Source of the DNA: Lunatibacter salilacus
GTDB lineage: Bacteria; Bacteroidota; Bacteroidia; Cytophagales; Cyclobacteriaceae
Direction of reading: 5' to 3'
Assembly: GCF_009797935.1 (NCBI RefSeq)
Contig: NZ_VOLC01000003.1
Span: forward strand, 62,001-126,000
DNA length: 64,000 nucleotides
Under the pieces are notes generated by a model. It worked only from the letters and a program-made list of their open reading frames with translations. It was not told the DNA's origin and made no database searches. Below, one piece after another: positions 56,190 to 64,000 of this stretch (position 1 is the first letter of the stretch; every line of letters begins with the position of its first letter). The position numbers were made by a program, and so were the translations under genes.

Positions 56190-56643
56190 TTTATTGACGA
56201 AAATCATCAGGCATGTAGGAACCTTTCGAATCCCCATGTAAACGTCAATAACCCGGTATACGGTTTGGATAATTGGATCTATCTGTCCCACATATGTCAT
56301 ATCGGTGCAAGAAAGTAGACAATTATTTACCCCGGTTGGTATGACTACAAGTTTCAGTGGTATTACCGCCTACACGGGAGGTCTTTTTCCAGAGCCCTTT
56401 GGCAAGAAAGCCGTGTTTACAGCTGAGTCGGTTAGTAATTTGGTACATGTGGATTTGACTAATGTGAAGGGGATGATCCTTTCCGAAACTTCCTCGGCAA
56501 TAAATCTACAAATTTCTCCAGGGGTAGAAAAAGAATTGAACAGAAAGGAAATCAAGTCCTTGTCCCTAATGCCCCCTTTGGCTGGTGAACTAACGCTACA
56601 GGAAATGTCTGATCTGATCGCCTTTATTAAACAGGTTGGCTAG
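56190..56643 (+). pseudogene. Remnant of a sugar-dehydrogenase-like (PVC-type heme-binding) gene
   Basis: Around 56244-56290 the + frame reads VNNPVYGLDNWIYLSH, a segment typical of soluble PVC-type or L-sorbosone dehydrogenase beta-propellers, then hits a stop. In a different frame from 56305 comes FSGITAYTGGLFPEPFGKKAVF, VSNLVHVDLT and a C-terminal end SLSLMPPLAGELTLQEMSDLIAFIKQ typical of the same proteins. Most of the gene (N-terminus and internal parts) is missing. It is decayed by frameshift and deletion. Confidence 0.55.
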
Positions 56644-56649
56644 ATGTGT

Positions 56650-57020
56650 TTCAGGTAACAGGCCAAAATTTGGTCATAGTTGATGGGTTGATAGGTGGAA
56701 GGTTTTTTAGGGCAGAAAAATTTTTTCGTCAACATCAACCAATATCTAATATCAGTAAATATCAATTCCCCAATATTTCTGCCGTAGGCCTTATTTCTAC
56801 CTAATTTCCACCATATTTCATTTTCATCCCTCACCGCTGCCAAAACATAACCGAGATGTGCGTTCCAATCCTGGGGGCTCCTCTTCACTATACCCCAGGC
56901 TTCTGGTTTCCACCCGTTGGGGCTTGGAATTTGCATAATTCATAATCAACCCATCGACCCATCGTCCAATCAACCAATCAACCCATCAACTATCAACTCA
57001 TAATTCATAAATCAACCCTC
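56650..57020. repeat. Intergenic repeat tract (left of the aminotransferase cassette)
   Basis: Contains phrases also found in 59753-60440: AATATCAATTCCCCAATATTTC, GCCGTAGGC, TTTCCACCATATTTCA, and CAACCCATCAAC runs with TAATTCATAA. The ORF on the minus strand at 56640-56936 is made of this repeat and is not treated as a gene. 56936-57010 is a short-period tract of ATCAACC-like units. Confidence 0.65.
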
Positions 57021-57081
57021 GGTTTTTCAATAATCTCATAAAATACCTACCTTGTGTCAACACATCAAATCAAGCAGTGCT

Positions 57082-58449
57082 ATGGAACCCATTAACCGCA
57101 GAAAATTTTTGAAAACTAACGCTGTATTAGGCGCAGGTGCCGTTGCCGGACTTACTTCATTTGGTACCCTTTCGCATGTTGTCAGTGACATTGAAACGCC
57201 AGCACTTCTAGGTGGTACACCTATTCGCACTGCTGCCTGGCCAAAATGGCCCCGTTGGGATTCTGAAAAAGACGAGGAGTTGATTCTTAAGGTGTTGCGA
57301 AGCGGCGTATGGTCTAGGGATAAGGTGGTGGAGGAGTTTGAAACCAAATGGGCGGAAACTCTGGGCGTGAAAAGATGTCTTACGGTGGTCAACGGGACAA
57401 ATGCCATTATAGCGGCGTTGGTACAGTCCAAAATCGGGGGAGGGGATGAGGTGATTGTTTCTTCCTATACCTTTATTGCCACCATTGTTGCCATTTTACA
57501 GACAGGTGCCATGCCCGTATTTGTGGATTCCGATCCGGATACCTTCCAGTTGGATGCCACGAAAATAGAAGCCAAAATCACGTCACGTACCAGGGCCATA
57601 CTGCCCGTCCATATCTTGGGATTGCCTGCGGATATGGGTAAAATCATGAAAATTGCCAACACGCACAACCTCATTGTAGTGGAAGATGCCTGTCAGGCTT
57701 GGTTGGCGGAATTCAATCATCAAAAAGCGGGAACCATAGGCCATGCGGGTTGTTTCAGTTTTCAGAATTCCAAAAATCTCCCGATGGGAGAGGGGGGAGC
57801 TATTGTCAGCAATGATGACGAGTTTATGGACCGCTGTTTTTCTTATCATTCCTACGGCTTCCCTTATGGCAATATTGGCGCAACCAATGTAAGTGCTGTT
57901 CTGGCGGGTACCAAGTTACGCCTGTCGGAATACCAAGCAGCCATTGGACTTACCCAGCTAACTCGACTCCATGCCGAGACGGATTTGAGGAGTGAAAATG
58001 CCGCTTATCTGAGAAGTAAAATTGAACCCATTCCAGGAATAAGTCCCTACGTACTCTACCCGGGGGTGACTAAAGCCTCATTTCACCTTTTTCCGTTTCG
58101 GTACCATAGTGAGGCGTTTAAGGGGCTGCCTAGGGCTGTCTTTTTGAAGGCACTGCAGGCGGAGGGTATTTCCTGTTCAAGTGGATATGTTCCGCTAAAT
58201 GATAAACTCTATTTGAAGGATGCCTTTGATTCCAAAAACTACCGCAAGATGTACAAGAAGAAGGATTTGGACTTTGAGGCATTTATCGCAAAGAACCAAT
58301 GTCCCCAAACAGATCTTTTGTGTAATGAGACCGGTGTGTGGCTTTCTCAGAATATGCTGCTTGGTAGTAAAAAAGACATGGATGACATCGCCAACGCCAT
58401 CCAGAAAATTCACGATAATGCGGAAAAACTTCTGGAGGTAACCGCTTAA
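57082..58449 (+). CDS. DegT/DnrJ/EryC1/StrS-type aminotransferase with twin-arginine signal
   Basis: About 455 residues. It opens with NRRKFLKTNAVLGAGAVAG, a twin-arginine export signal, then the PLP-dependent sugar aminotransferase family. LLGGTPIRTAAWPKWPRWD is the family start; VNGTNAIIAAL, SSYTFIATIVAIL, VVEDACQAWLAEF and FSFQNSKNLPMGEGGA, whose Lys binds PLP, are all present. In cytosolic members this makes amino-deoxysugars from nucleotide-linked ketosugars. An exported one is unusual. A propeller gene starts 16 bases after it. ATG 57082 chosen over TTG 57052 because it starts at the signal. Confidence 0.85.
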   Translation: MEPINRRKFLKTNAVLGAGAVAGLTSFGTLSHVVSDIETPALLGGTPIRTAAWPKWPRWDSEKDEELILKVLRSGVWSRDKVVEEFETKWAETLGVKRCLTVVNGTNAIIAALVQSKIGGGDEVIVSSYTFIATIVAILQTGAMPVFVDSDPDTFQLDATKIEAKITSRTRAILPVHILGLPADMGKIMKIANTHNLIVVEDACQAWLAEFNHQKAGTIGHAGCFSFQNSKNLPMGEGGAIVSNDDEFMDRCFSYHSYGFPYGNIGATNVSAVLAGTKLRLSEYQAAIGLTQLTRLHAETDLRSENAAYLRSKIEPIPGISPYVLYPGVTKASFHLFPFRYHSEAFKGLPRAVFLKALQAEGISCSSGYVPLNDKLYLKDAFDSKNYRKMYKKKDLDFEAFIAKNQCPQTDLLCNETGVWLSQNMLLGSKKDMDDIANAIQKIHDNAEKLLEVTA

Positions 58450-58465
58450 TTTAATTTATCAACAA

Positions 58466-59752
58466 TTGAAAAATCAACCAAACGCCCAATTGAAAGCCAA
58501 GGCTTTTTATTCAGGATTTCCCCATGCCCATGACACGTATTTGGCCCTAAGTAGGGGTAGTGATGGGAAAATTTATTATATCCTTTCCTCAGAGATACCT
58601 GATGAGGGTGGTAAGTTTTATGTTTTTGACCCAACTAATGATGAGATTACCCTCTTGGCTGACCTTACAGATGCCTGCGGTGAAAAGGACCTAAATGCGA
58701 TCGCCCAGGGAAAGAGTCATGTGGAGTTTTATGAAGCCGATGGGAAACTTTATTTCGCTACCCATGTCGGATATTATGAAATGATCGATGGCATGGAACG
58801 CTTGCCGGAAAATGCTCCGGATGGGTTAGCACTTTATCCCGGTGGACATTTTTTATCATACGATATCCAAAATGGCAAAATAAAAGATTTGGGAATCATG
58901 CCACATGGAGAAGGGGTTTTGAGTATGGCAATGGATGTGCTTCGAAAGCAGATTTTGGCGATTTCATGGCCTTCCGGCTATTTGGTACACTTGGATGTGA
59001 ATACTGGAAAAGTTCAAAATATGGGACTTATTTCCCATAAAGGAGAGGCAGGAAAAGTCGGCAATGATTATCGGGTTCTTTGCCGCTCTCTGTTAAATGA
59101 TCCTTCTACTGGAAAATTCTACTTTTCAACTTCTGAGGGAGATATTTACTGCTTTGATCCGCAACCGGAAGGGTCTTTTTATAAATTAAAAGACGTTAAC
59201 CTGCGGTTGGATTATTTTGGACAATACGACCCTACCCAACCTGGAAGCATGGGTTACAACTGGAGGAAAGTTATATGGAACGAGAAGGAGGGGGTTGCCT
59301 ATGGCGTTCATGGCAATTCGGGGTATCTATTTAAGTTTGACCCGCAAAACCAGAGTTTGGAGCTGGTAGAGCGGCTGACATCCCTGCCTTCCAGAAAGTC
59401 CGGCATGTTTGACCAGTTTTCGTATGGTTACCTCGGATTCCAACTTGGACCGGATGGAGAGACAATCTATTACCTGACGGGTGGCCCAATTTATCAAGAA
59501 GGAAAGCGACTCGTAGGCGAAAAGCAAATAGCAAAGGGAGGAGCCAAAGGGCTGGAAAGCCTTCACCTAATCACGTATCATATCCCAAGTGGGAGTTCTA
59601 CCGACCATGGCCCCATTTTCTATCCCGACGGGAGTATTCCCACCTATGTGAATTCCATTGCCATTGATTTTCAGGGAAAAGTGTATGCATTGGCCCGGAT
59701 GCAATCTGAATTCGGAGAAATCCAGGATTTGATTCAGATATCGGCGGATTAA
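58466..59752 (+). CDS. Beta-propeller-like protein, unknown function, TTG start
   Basis: About 428 residues. Repeated strands such as DGKIYYILSSE, DGKLYFATHVGYYE, TGKFYFSTSEGDIYCFDP and GYLFKFDPQ give a six- or seven-bladed propeller. I cannot name the family. The open frame starts right after a stop (58439) and has no ATG for over 100 codons, so the first usable start is TTG 58466; no signal peptide is seen. It is 16 bases after the Tat-signal aminotransferase, so they are an operon. Confidence 0.75.
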   Translation: MKNQPNAQLKAKAFYSGFPHAHDTYLALSRGSDGKIYYILSSEIPDEGGKFYVFDPTNDEITLLADLTDACGEKDLNAIAQGKSHVEFYEADGKLYFATHVGYYEMIDGMERLPENAPDGLALYPGGHFLSYDIQNGKIKDLGIMPHGEGVLSMAMDVLRKQILAISWPSGYLVHLDVNTGKVQNMGLISHKGEAGKVGNDYRVLCRSLLNDPSTGKFYFSTSEGDIYCFDPQPEGSFYKLKDVNLRLDYFGQYDPTQPGSMGYNWRKVIWNEKEGVAYGVHGNSGYLFKFDPQNQSLELVERLTSLPSRKSGMFDQFSYGYLGFQLGPDGETIYYLTGGPIYQEGKRLVGEKQIAKGGAKGLESLHLITYHIPSGSSTDHGPIFYPDGSIPTYVNSIAIDFQGKVYALARMQSEFGEIQDLIQISAD

Positions 59753-60440
59753 ACCATATGAGACCGTAAGCGTAACTTAACCACCAATTCAAAAAATAAT
59801 TCTGAACCACATAAGATATATAAGGGCATATGAGGTTAAACGTCAATGGTTAATGGTTAATTATCAATTTATAATTCATGACCCATAATCAACCCATCAA
59901 CTTAATAACTCATATCTAGAAAAAGGAAATGCAGAACCGGACAGAATCGGGTTTTGGCGGGAAAGGAACGGGCCCCAGAACCATCCCCGCGGCCAAAACA
60001 CAATCGAGATATTTGTACTTAATCTAGGGCTCCGCTACGCTACACCCTAGGCTACGTTATTTCGCCCCTTCAGGGCTGTTTCCAATAATCCAGTAACCGA
60101 TAACCCAATACGACTTGGCTCGCAATCTTTATTTCTTAATTCGAAATTCTTAATATCAATCAATATCCAAGATCCACCCAAATCCTCCCCAAATATTTCG
60201 GCCGACAGGCCATATATCTACTATACCCTGAACCGCTTCGCTCCTCAGGGTCTACGCTACGCTTCGATTTCCACCATATTTCAACCTACTTAATATCAAC
60301 CAATATCTAATCCCGGAAAAACCGGGACAAGTTATCCACTAATATCAATTCCCCAATATTTCGCAGCAGGCATATTTCCACTTTATTTCAGCCGTAGGCT
60401 ATATTTCCCCTTTATTTCAAATATGATCAAACCAAAATAA
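59753..60440. repeat. Intergenic repeat tract (right of the aminotransferase cassette)
   Basis: About 690 bases of short mosaic repeats: CCACATAAGATATATAAGG, CAACCCATCAAC, GCTCCGCTACGCTACACCC, TTTCCACCATATTTCAACC, AATATCAATTCCCCAATATTTC and GCCGTAGGC. Several phrases recur at 56650-57020. No coding frame is supported. 60441-60578 is a plain AT-rich leader of the next gene. Confidence 0.65.
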
Positions 60441-60578
60441 CTGTTTTAACTTTTTTAAGCATTCTAAAATTAAAAAAATCAGTTAATATTTGTTTTCCCT
60501 TTTTTAATTTTTGAAATTAATCGCCGAAACAACGATCTAGTTAGACAAGGGATTGTTTGCCTTAAACCCAAAATAGAT

Positions 60579-62357
60579 ATGACTCCCACCGACACACAGA
60601 ATCCGGAGTATTACCACAAGGTGGTGGATTGCCAGTATGCCTGTCCGGCCCATACCCCGGTACCCCAATACATTCGACTTATCGCAGCGGAAAAGTATAC
60701 CGAAGCCTACATGATCAACTGGGAAAGCAATGTTTTTCCGGGTATCCTTGGCAGAACCTGTGACCGCCCCTGTGAACCTGCCTGTCGGCGGGTTCGGGTA
60801 GAAGAAGAGCCTGTTGCCATCTGCCGTCTCAAACGGGTTGCTGCCGACAACAAAGGGGACGTAAAGCAACATATGCCTAAAGGGCCTTTTATCCCCAATG
60901 GAAAAAAAATCGCACTAATCGGCGGAGGCCCGGCCTCACTTGCAGTTGCGAGGGATTTGGCTCCTTTGGGTTATGAAGTACATCTTTTTGATGAACAGAT
61001 AGCAGGTGGAGGGATGATGCGCAGCCAGATTCCCGCTTTTCGGCTTCCTGAGGAAGTCTTGAACGAAGAAGTAAACTACATTCTGGATCTTGGTATTCAC
61101 ACGCAGTTTTTCACATATATAGACAGCTTAAAAGGCGTATTGGAAAAGGATTACGATGCAGTGTTTGTGGGGACCGGCGCGCCTAGAGGAAGGGACTTGC
61201 CCAAGCTTCCAGGAAGAAAGGCTGCGGATGCGTTCATCCATATAGGTATCGAATGGTTGGCTTCAGTAGCGTTTGAACATATCGACAAAATCGGAAAAAA
61301 AGTAATCGTACTTGGCGGCGGAAATACAGCCATGGATTGCTGCCGAACTTCCCGGCGACTGGGTGGGGAAGAGGTAAAGGTTGTCGTTAGAAGTCCGTTT
61401 AGTACCATGAAGGCTTCACCTTGGGAAAAGGAGGATGCCATGCATGAGGATATTCAAATTTTTGACAACCATGTACCGCTGAGTTTTGAAATGTCAGATG
61501 GAAAACTGACCGGCATGATGTTTCAGAAGGTTAAAGCCGTCTTTGATGACAAAGGTAAGCGGCAACTGGTGCCTACGGGAGAGCCGGATGTATTTATAGC
61601 TGCAGACGAGGTGCTGATTGCCATTGGTCAGGAAAACAGTTTCCCCTGGATTGAAAGGGATTTGGGATTGGAATTTGACGAGTGGGAGATGCCCGTTGTG
61701 GATAAGGTTACCTTCCAGTCAACTGTCCCGAATGTGTTCTTTGGAGGGGATGCGGCTTTTGGACCCGAAAATGTGATTACAGCAGTGGCACACGGGCATC
61801 AGGCAGCTGTTTCGATGCATTTGTTCTGCCAAGGGAAAGACATTAAAAAGCGTCCTGACCCATATACCAATCTGTTCAGTACTAAAATGGGTATCCATGA
61901 ATGGAGCTACGACAGCGAGGTAGCCAGAGACCAGCGCTACCTAGTGCCGCAGGCCGCCAAGGAAATCACATTGTTAGACCGGAAAAAAGAGGTAGAACTC
62001 GGATTTGACACACCAACTGGTTTTAAAGAGGCTCAGCGCTGCCTTAATTGCGATGTGCAAACCGTCTTCAGTGAAGACCGATGTATTGAATGTGATGCCT
62101 GTATGGATATCTGTCCGACTTCCTGCATCACCTTTACGGACAATGCCGGGGAAATGGATCTGAGGAAAAACCTGTTAGTGCCGGCAGAAAACCTGACACA
62201 GGAAATTTTGGTCTCTGATCAACTCAAAACAGGTAGGGTAATGGTAAAGGATGAAGACGTATGTCTTCACTGCGGCCTTTGCGCGGAGCGCTGCCCAACT
62301 TCTGCATGGGATATGCAGCAGTTTTTCTATAGTGTTACCAAAGCAAGTAGTATATGA
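60579..62357 (+). CDS. GltD-like FAD-dependent oxidoreductase with two [4Fe-4S] clusters
   Basis: A 592-residue NAD(P)-dependent oxidoreductase. The N-terminal cysteines (CQYACPAHTPVPQYI, then GRTCDRPCEPACRR) form the GltD-type Fe-S fold; the FAD loop is ALIGGGPASLAVARDL and the NAD(P) loop is VIVLGGGNTAMDC. The end is a ferredoxin: CIECDACMDICPTSC and CLHCGLCAERCPTSA. It would pass electrons between NAD(P)H and ferredoxin-like carriers. Its stop overlaps the start of a 2-oxoacid oxidoreductase gene (ATGA), so the two subunits are made together; it may be an electron-transfer subunit of that complex. Confidence 0.9.
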   Translation: MTPTDTQNPEYYHKVVDCQYACPAHTPVPQYIRLIAAEKYTEAYMINWESNVFPGILGRTCDRPCEPACRRVRVEEEPVAICRLKRVAADNKGDVKQHMPKGPFIPNGKKIALIGGGPASLAVARDLAPLGYEVHLFDEQIAGGGMMRSQIPAFRLPEEVLNEEVNYILDLGIHTQFFTYIDSLKGVLEKDYDAVFVGTGAPRGRDLPKLPGRKAADAFIHIGIEWLASVAFEHIDKIGKKVIVLGGGNTAMDCCRTSRRLGGEEVKVVVRSPFSTMKASPWEKEDAMHEDIQIFDNHVPLSFEMSDGKLTGMMFQKVKAVFDDKGKRQLVPTGEPDVFIAADEVLIAIGQENSFPWIERDLGLEFDEWEMPVVDKVTFQSTVPNVFFGGDAAFGPENVITAVAHGHQAAVSMHLFCQGKDIKKRPDPYTNLFSTKMGIHEWSYDSEVARDQRYLVPQAAKEITLLDRKKEVELGFDTPTGFKEAQRCLNCDVQTVFSEDRCIECDACMDICPTSCITFTDNAGEMDLRKNLLVPAENLTQEILVSDQLKTGRVMVKDEDVCLHCGLCAERCPTSAWDMQQFFYSVTKASSI

Positions 62358-64000
62358 GTGGTGCGATTAATCAGGTTTCCAGACCTAGTCAAGTAAATGA
62401 TTTTGTTGTTCGGTTTGCTAATGTGAACGGTACCGGATCAGCTAGTGCAAACTTCCTTTTTGCAAAGGCTATATTCAGAATGGGAATTCCCGTTACTCCT
62501 AAGAATATTTTTCCCTCAAATATCCAGGGACTACCTACTTGGTACGAGGTTCGGGTTAGTGAAAAAGGGTATTTGGGAAGGCGAGAGGGGATAGACTTGG
62601 TGGTGGCAGTCAATGCCCAAAGTTTTGAAAAGGATATTCAGAGTGTTCGTGCAGGAGGTTACTTGATCTATGACAGCACCAAGAAAATGCACAACAACCT
62701 AATAAGGGAGGATATTCATTATCTGGGGATTCCCATGATGGAGATGTGTAATACACACTTTACCGATCCGCGGCAGCGGCAGTTATTCAAAAACATCATC
62801 TATGTGGGGGCTCTGTCGGTATTATTATCCATAGAATTTGAGGTGCTGGAGACCCTTCTTGCGGAGCAGTTTGCCGGAAAGGAAAAGCTGATAGCACCAA
62901 ACATAAAGGCACTCAAACTGGGTGCAAATTATGTTCTGGAACAATTTCAATACCCCTTGGATTTTCATTTACAGAGAAGGGATTTGGTGAAAAGCAAGAT
63001 TCTTGTTGACGGAAACACAGCGTGTGGCCTAGGTGCAGTGTATGGTGGGGCAACCGTAGTGGCTTGGTACCCAATAACCCCATCCACTTCGGTGGCGGAG
63101 GCCTTTGACAAATTTGCGGGAAAATTGCGTGTGGATAAGGTTACTGGGAAGAAAAATTATGCCATTGTACAAGCCGAAGATGAACTCGCTGCCATAGGCA
63201 TGGTAATCGGAGCCAACTGGAATGGGGCCAGGTCCTTTACAGCCACAAGCGGACCGGGTGTTTCTTTGATGAATGAGTTTATTGGGCTGTCTTATTTTGC
63301 CGAAGTGCCGGCGGTATTGGTTGACGTGCAGCGGGCGGGCCCCAGTACCGGCATGCCGACCCGGACCCAGCAATCTGATGTGTTGTTGGCAGCCTATGCT
63401 TCCCACGGAGACACGAAACACATCCTGCTGTTTCCTTCCACACCCAAGGAATGCTTTGAGTTGACGGCTAAGAGTTTTGAGTTGGCCGAATACCTACAGA
63501 CGCTGGTGGTGCTGATGACGGATCTGGATCTGGGGATGAATGACCATATGAGCGAACCCTTTGAATGGGACGATAATCATGAATACAACCGCGGGAAAGT
63601 GCTAACTGAGGAGGAGCTTGAAAACATGGGCAGATATGGAAGGTATCTGGATGTGGATGGCGACGGGATTCCCTACAGGACTATTCCCGGTACCCACCCG
63701 ACTAAAGGAGGGTTTACTACCAGGGGAACATCCCGAGATGAATATGCCGCCTATACGGAAGACAATAAGGCCTACCAGAGAAATATGGAACGCCTGCTCG
63801 CCAAATGGGAAACAGCCAGAGAGCTTGTTCCCGCTCCAGAGGTGTACCACGAAGCAAATCAACATAATTTTGGGATTCTTTTTTACGGAACCTCCACCTA
63901 TTCCTCTGAAGAAGCCAAAGATATTCTTGAAGCTAAAGGGATTGGTCTGGATGCGGTTCGGATCAAGGCTTTTCCGTTTAATGCTACCGTAAAGGATTTT
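62354..64000 (+). CDS. korA: 2-oxoacid:ferredoxin oxidoreductase, fused gamma/alpha subunit, 3' end missing
   Basis: 549 codons are open to the window end. The N-terminal gamma part (about 20-200) is FANVNGTGSASANFLFAKAI-like, and the alpha part starts around TACGLGAVYGGATVVAWYPI, with the thiamine-side YPITPST, VQAEDELAAIGMVIGANWN, TATSGPGVSLMNEF and QRAGPSTGMPTRTQQSD. The substrate is likely 2-oxoglutarate; the reaction is oxidative decarboxylation to the acyl-CoA with ferredoxin as acceptor. The beta subunit should be just downstream. It starts in the stop of the preceding oxidoreductase. Confidence 0.9.
   Translation, partial: MSGAINQVSRPSQVNDFVVRFANVNGTGSASANFLFAKAIFRMGIPVTPKNIFPSNIQGLPTWYEVRVSEKGYLGRREGIDLVVAVNAQSFEKDIQSVRAGGYLIYDSTKKMHNNLIREDIHYLGIPMMEMCNTHFTDPRQRQLFKNIIYVGALSVLLSIEFEVLETLLAEQFAGKEKLIAPNIKALKLGANYVLEQFQYPLDFHLQRRDLVKSKILVDGNTACGLGAVYGGATVVAWYPITPSTSVAEAFDKFAGKLRVDKVTGKKNYAIVQAEDELAAIGMVIGANWNGARSFTATSGPGVSLMNEFIGLSYFAEVPAVLVDVQRAGPSTGMPTRTQQSDVLLAAYASHGDTKHILLFPSTPKECFELTAKSFELAEYLQTLVVLMTDLDLGMNDHMSEPFEWDDNHEYNRGKVLTEEELENMGRYGRYLDVDGDGIPYRTIPGTHPTKGGFTTRGTSRDEYAAYTEDNKAYQRNMERLLAKWETARELVPAPEVYHEANQHNFGILFYGTSTYSSEEAKDILEAKGIGLDAVRIKAFPFNATVKDF

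Noticed and set aside
56640-56936. 98-aa minus-strand ORF left of the aminotransferase
   Set aside because: Its DNA is made of the intergenic repeat phrases found again at 60.1-60.4 kb; no protein family is visible.
56936-57010. Short-period ATCAACC-like tract as a CRISPR array
   Set aside because: Units are a few bases long and irregular, without spacers.

Overview
The window looks like chromosomal DNA of a Bacteroidota bacterium, probably order Cytophagales and quite possibly a Cyclobacteriaceae (Algoriphagus/Cyclobacterium-like) member. The signs are TonB-linked outer-membrane barrel proteins, a stand-alone pyruvate dehydrogenase beta subunit, a NagB-PIG-L fusion, an AddAB-type nuclease pair, Bacteroidota-type -7 promoter elements (TAnnTTTG) ahead of several genes, and intergenic mosaic repeats of the kind common in this phylum. 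The family-level assignment is inference from gene content; no rRNA or tRNA gene is present to test it.

Layout. 1-7.2 kb: end of an outer-membrane receptor, pdhB, a phosphodiesterase, a tiny basic protein divergent from hisS, ybaB, a glycosyltransferase and a PspC-domain protein. 7.2-20 kb: a TPR lipoprotein, three ROK-family proteins, a sugar-isomerase-like cupin, a NagX-like membrane protein, a vanadium-haloperoxidase-like enzyme, a NagB-deacetylase fusion with its ROK regulator, glycosylasparaginase and CutC. Much of this block is best explained as amino-sugar and glycan salvage. 20-31.6 kb: a CBS protein, an ElyC-like protein, AddA and AddB nucleases, a membrane PAS/DHp/receiver protein that lacks a kinase catalytic domain, and an mlaEFD lipid-transport operon. 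31.7-47 kb: aconitase, a repeat element, NUDIX and nitrilase genes, a GH18 lipoprotein, a broken barrel-protein gene flanked by two copies of a ~76-bp repeat, and the yfhM-pbpC pair (alpha-2-macroglobulin and penicillin-binding protein 1C).

47-57 kb is the accessory part. It begins with three gene remnants: an antitoxin-like gene and a lipoprotein gene, each with one premature stop, and an internally deleted DinB-like gene. A hairpin-rich non-coding stretch follows. Then comes an AT-rich, tightly packed four-gene cluster: carbamoyltransferase, SGNH hydrolase, a 49-residue DUF5989-type membrane protein and an SxtJ-like membrane protein. After it lie ~1 kb of nearly empty DNA with an orphan terminator, a TPR histidine kinase/LytTR regulator pair, and the remnant of a sugar-dehydrogenase-like gene.

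57-64 kb: a twin-arginine-signal aminotransferase and a beta-propeller protein sit between two tracts of repeats. The window closes with an FAD/Fe-S oxidoreductase translationally coupled to a 2-oxoacid:ferredoxin oxidoreductase alpha subunit that runs off the end. The best candidate for a poorly described system is the carbamoyltransferase-SGNH-DUF5989-SxtJ cluster, which looks like a carbamoylation module for an envelope or exported product.
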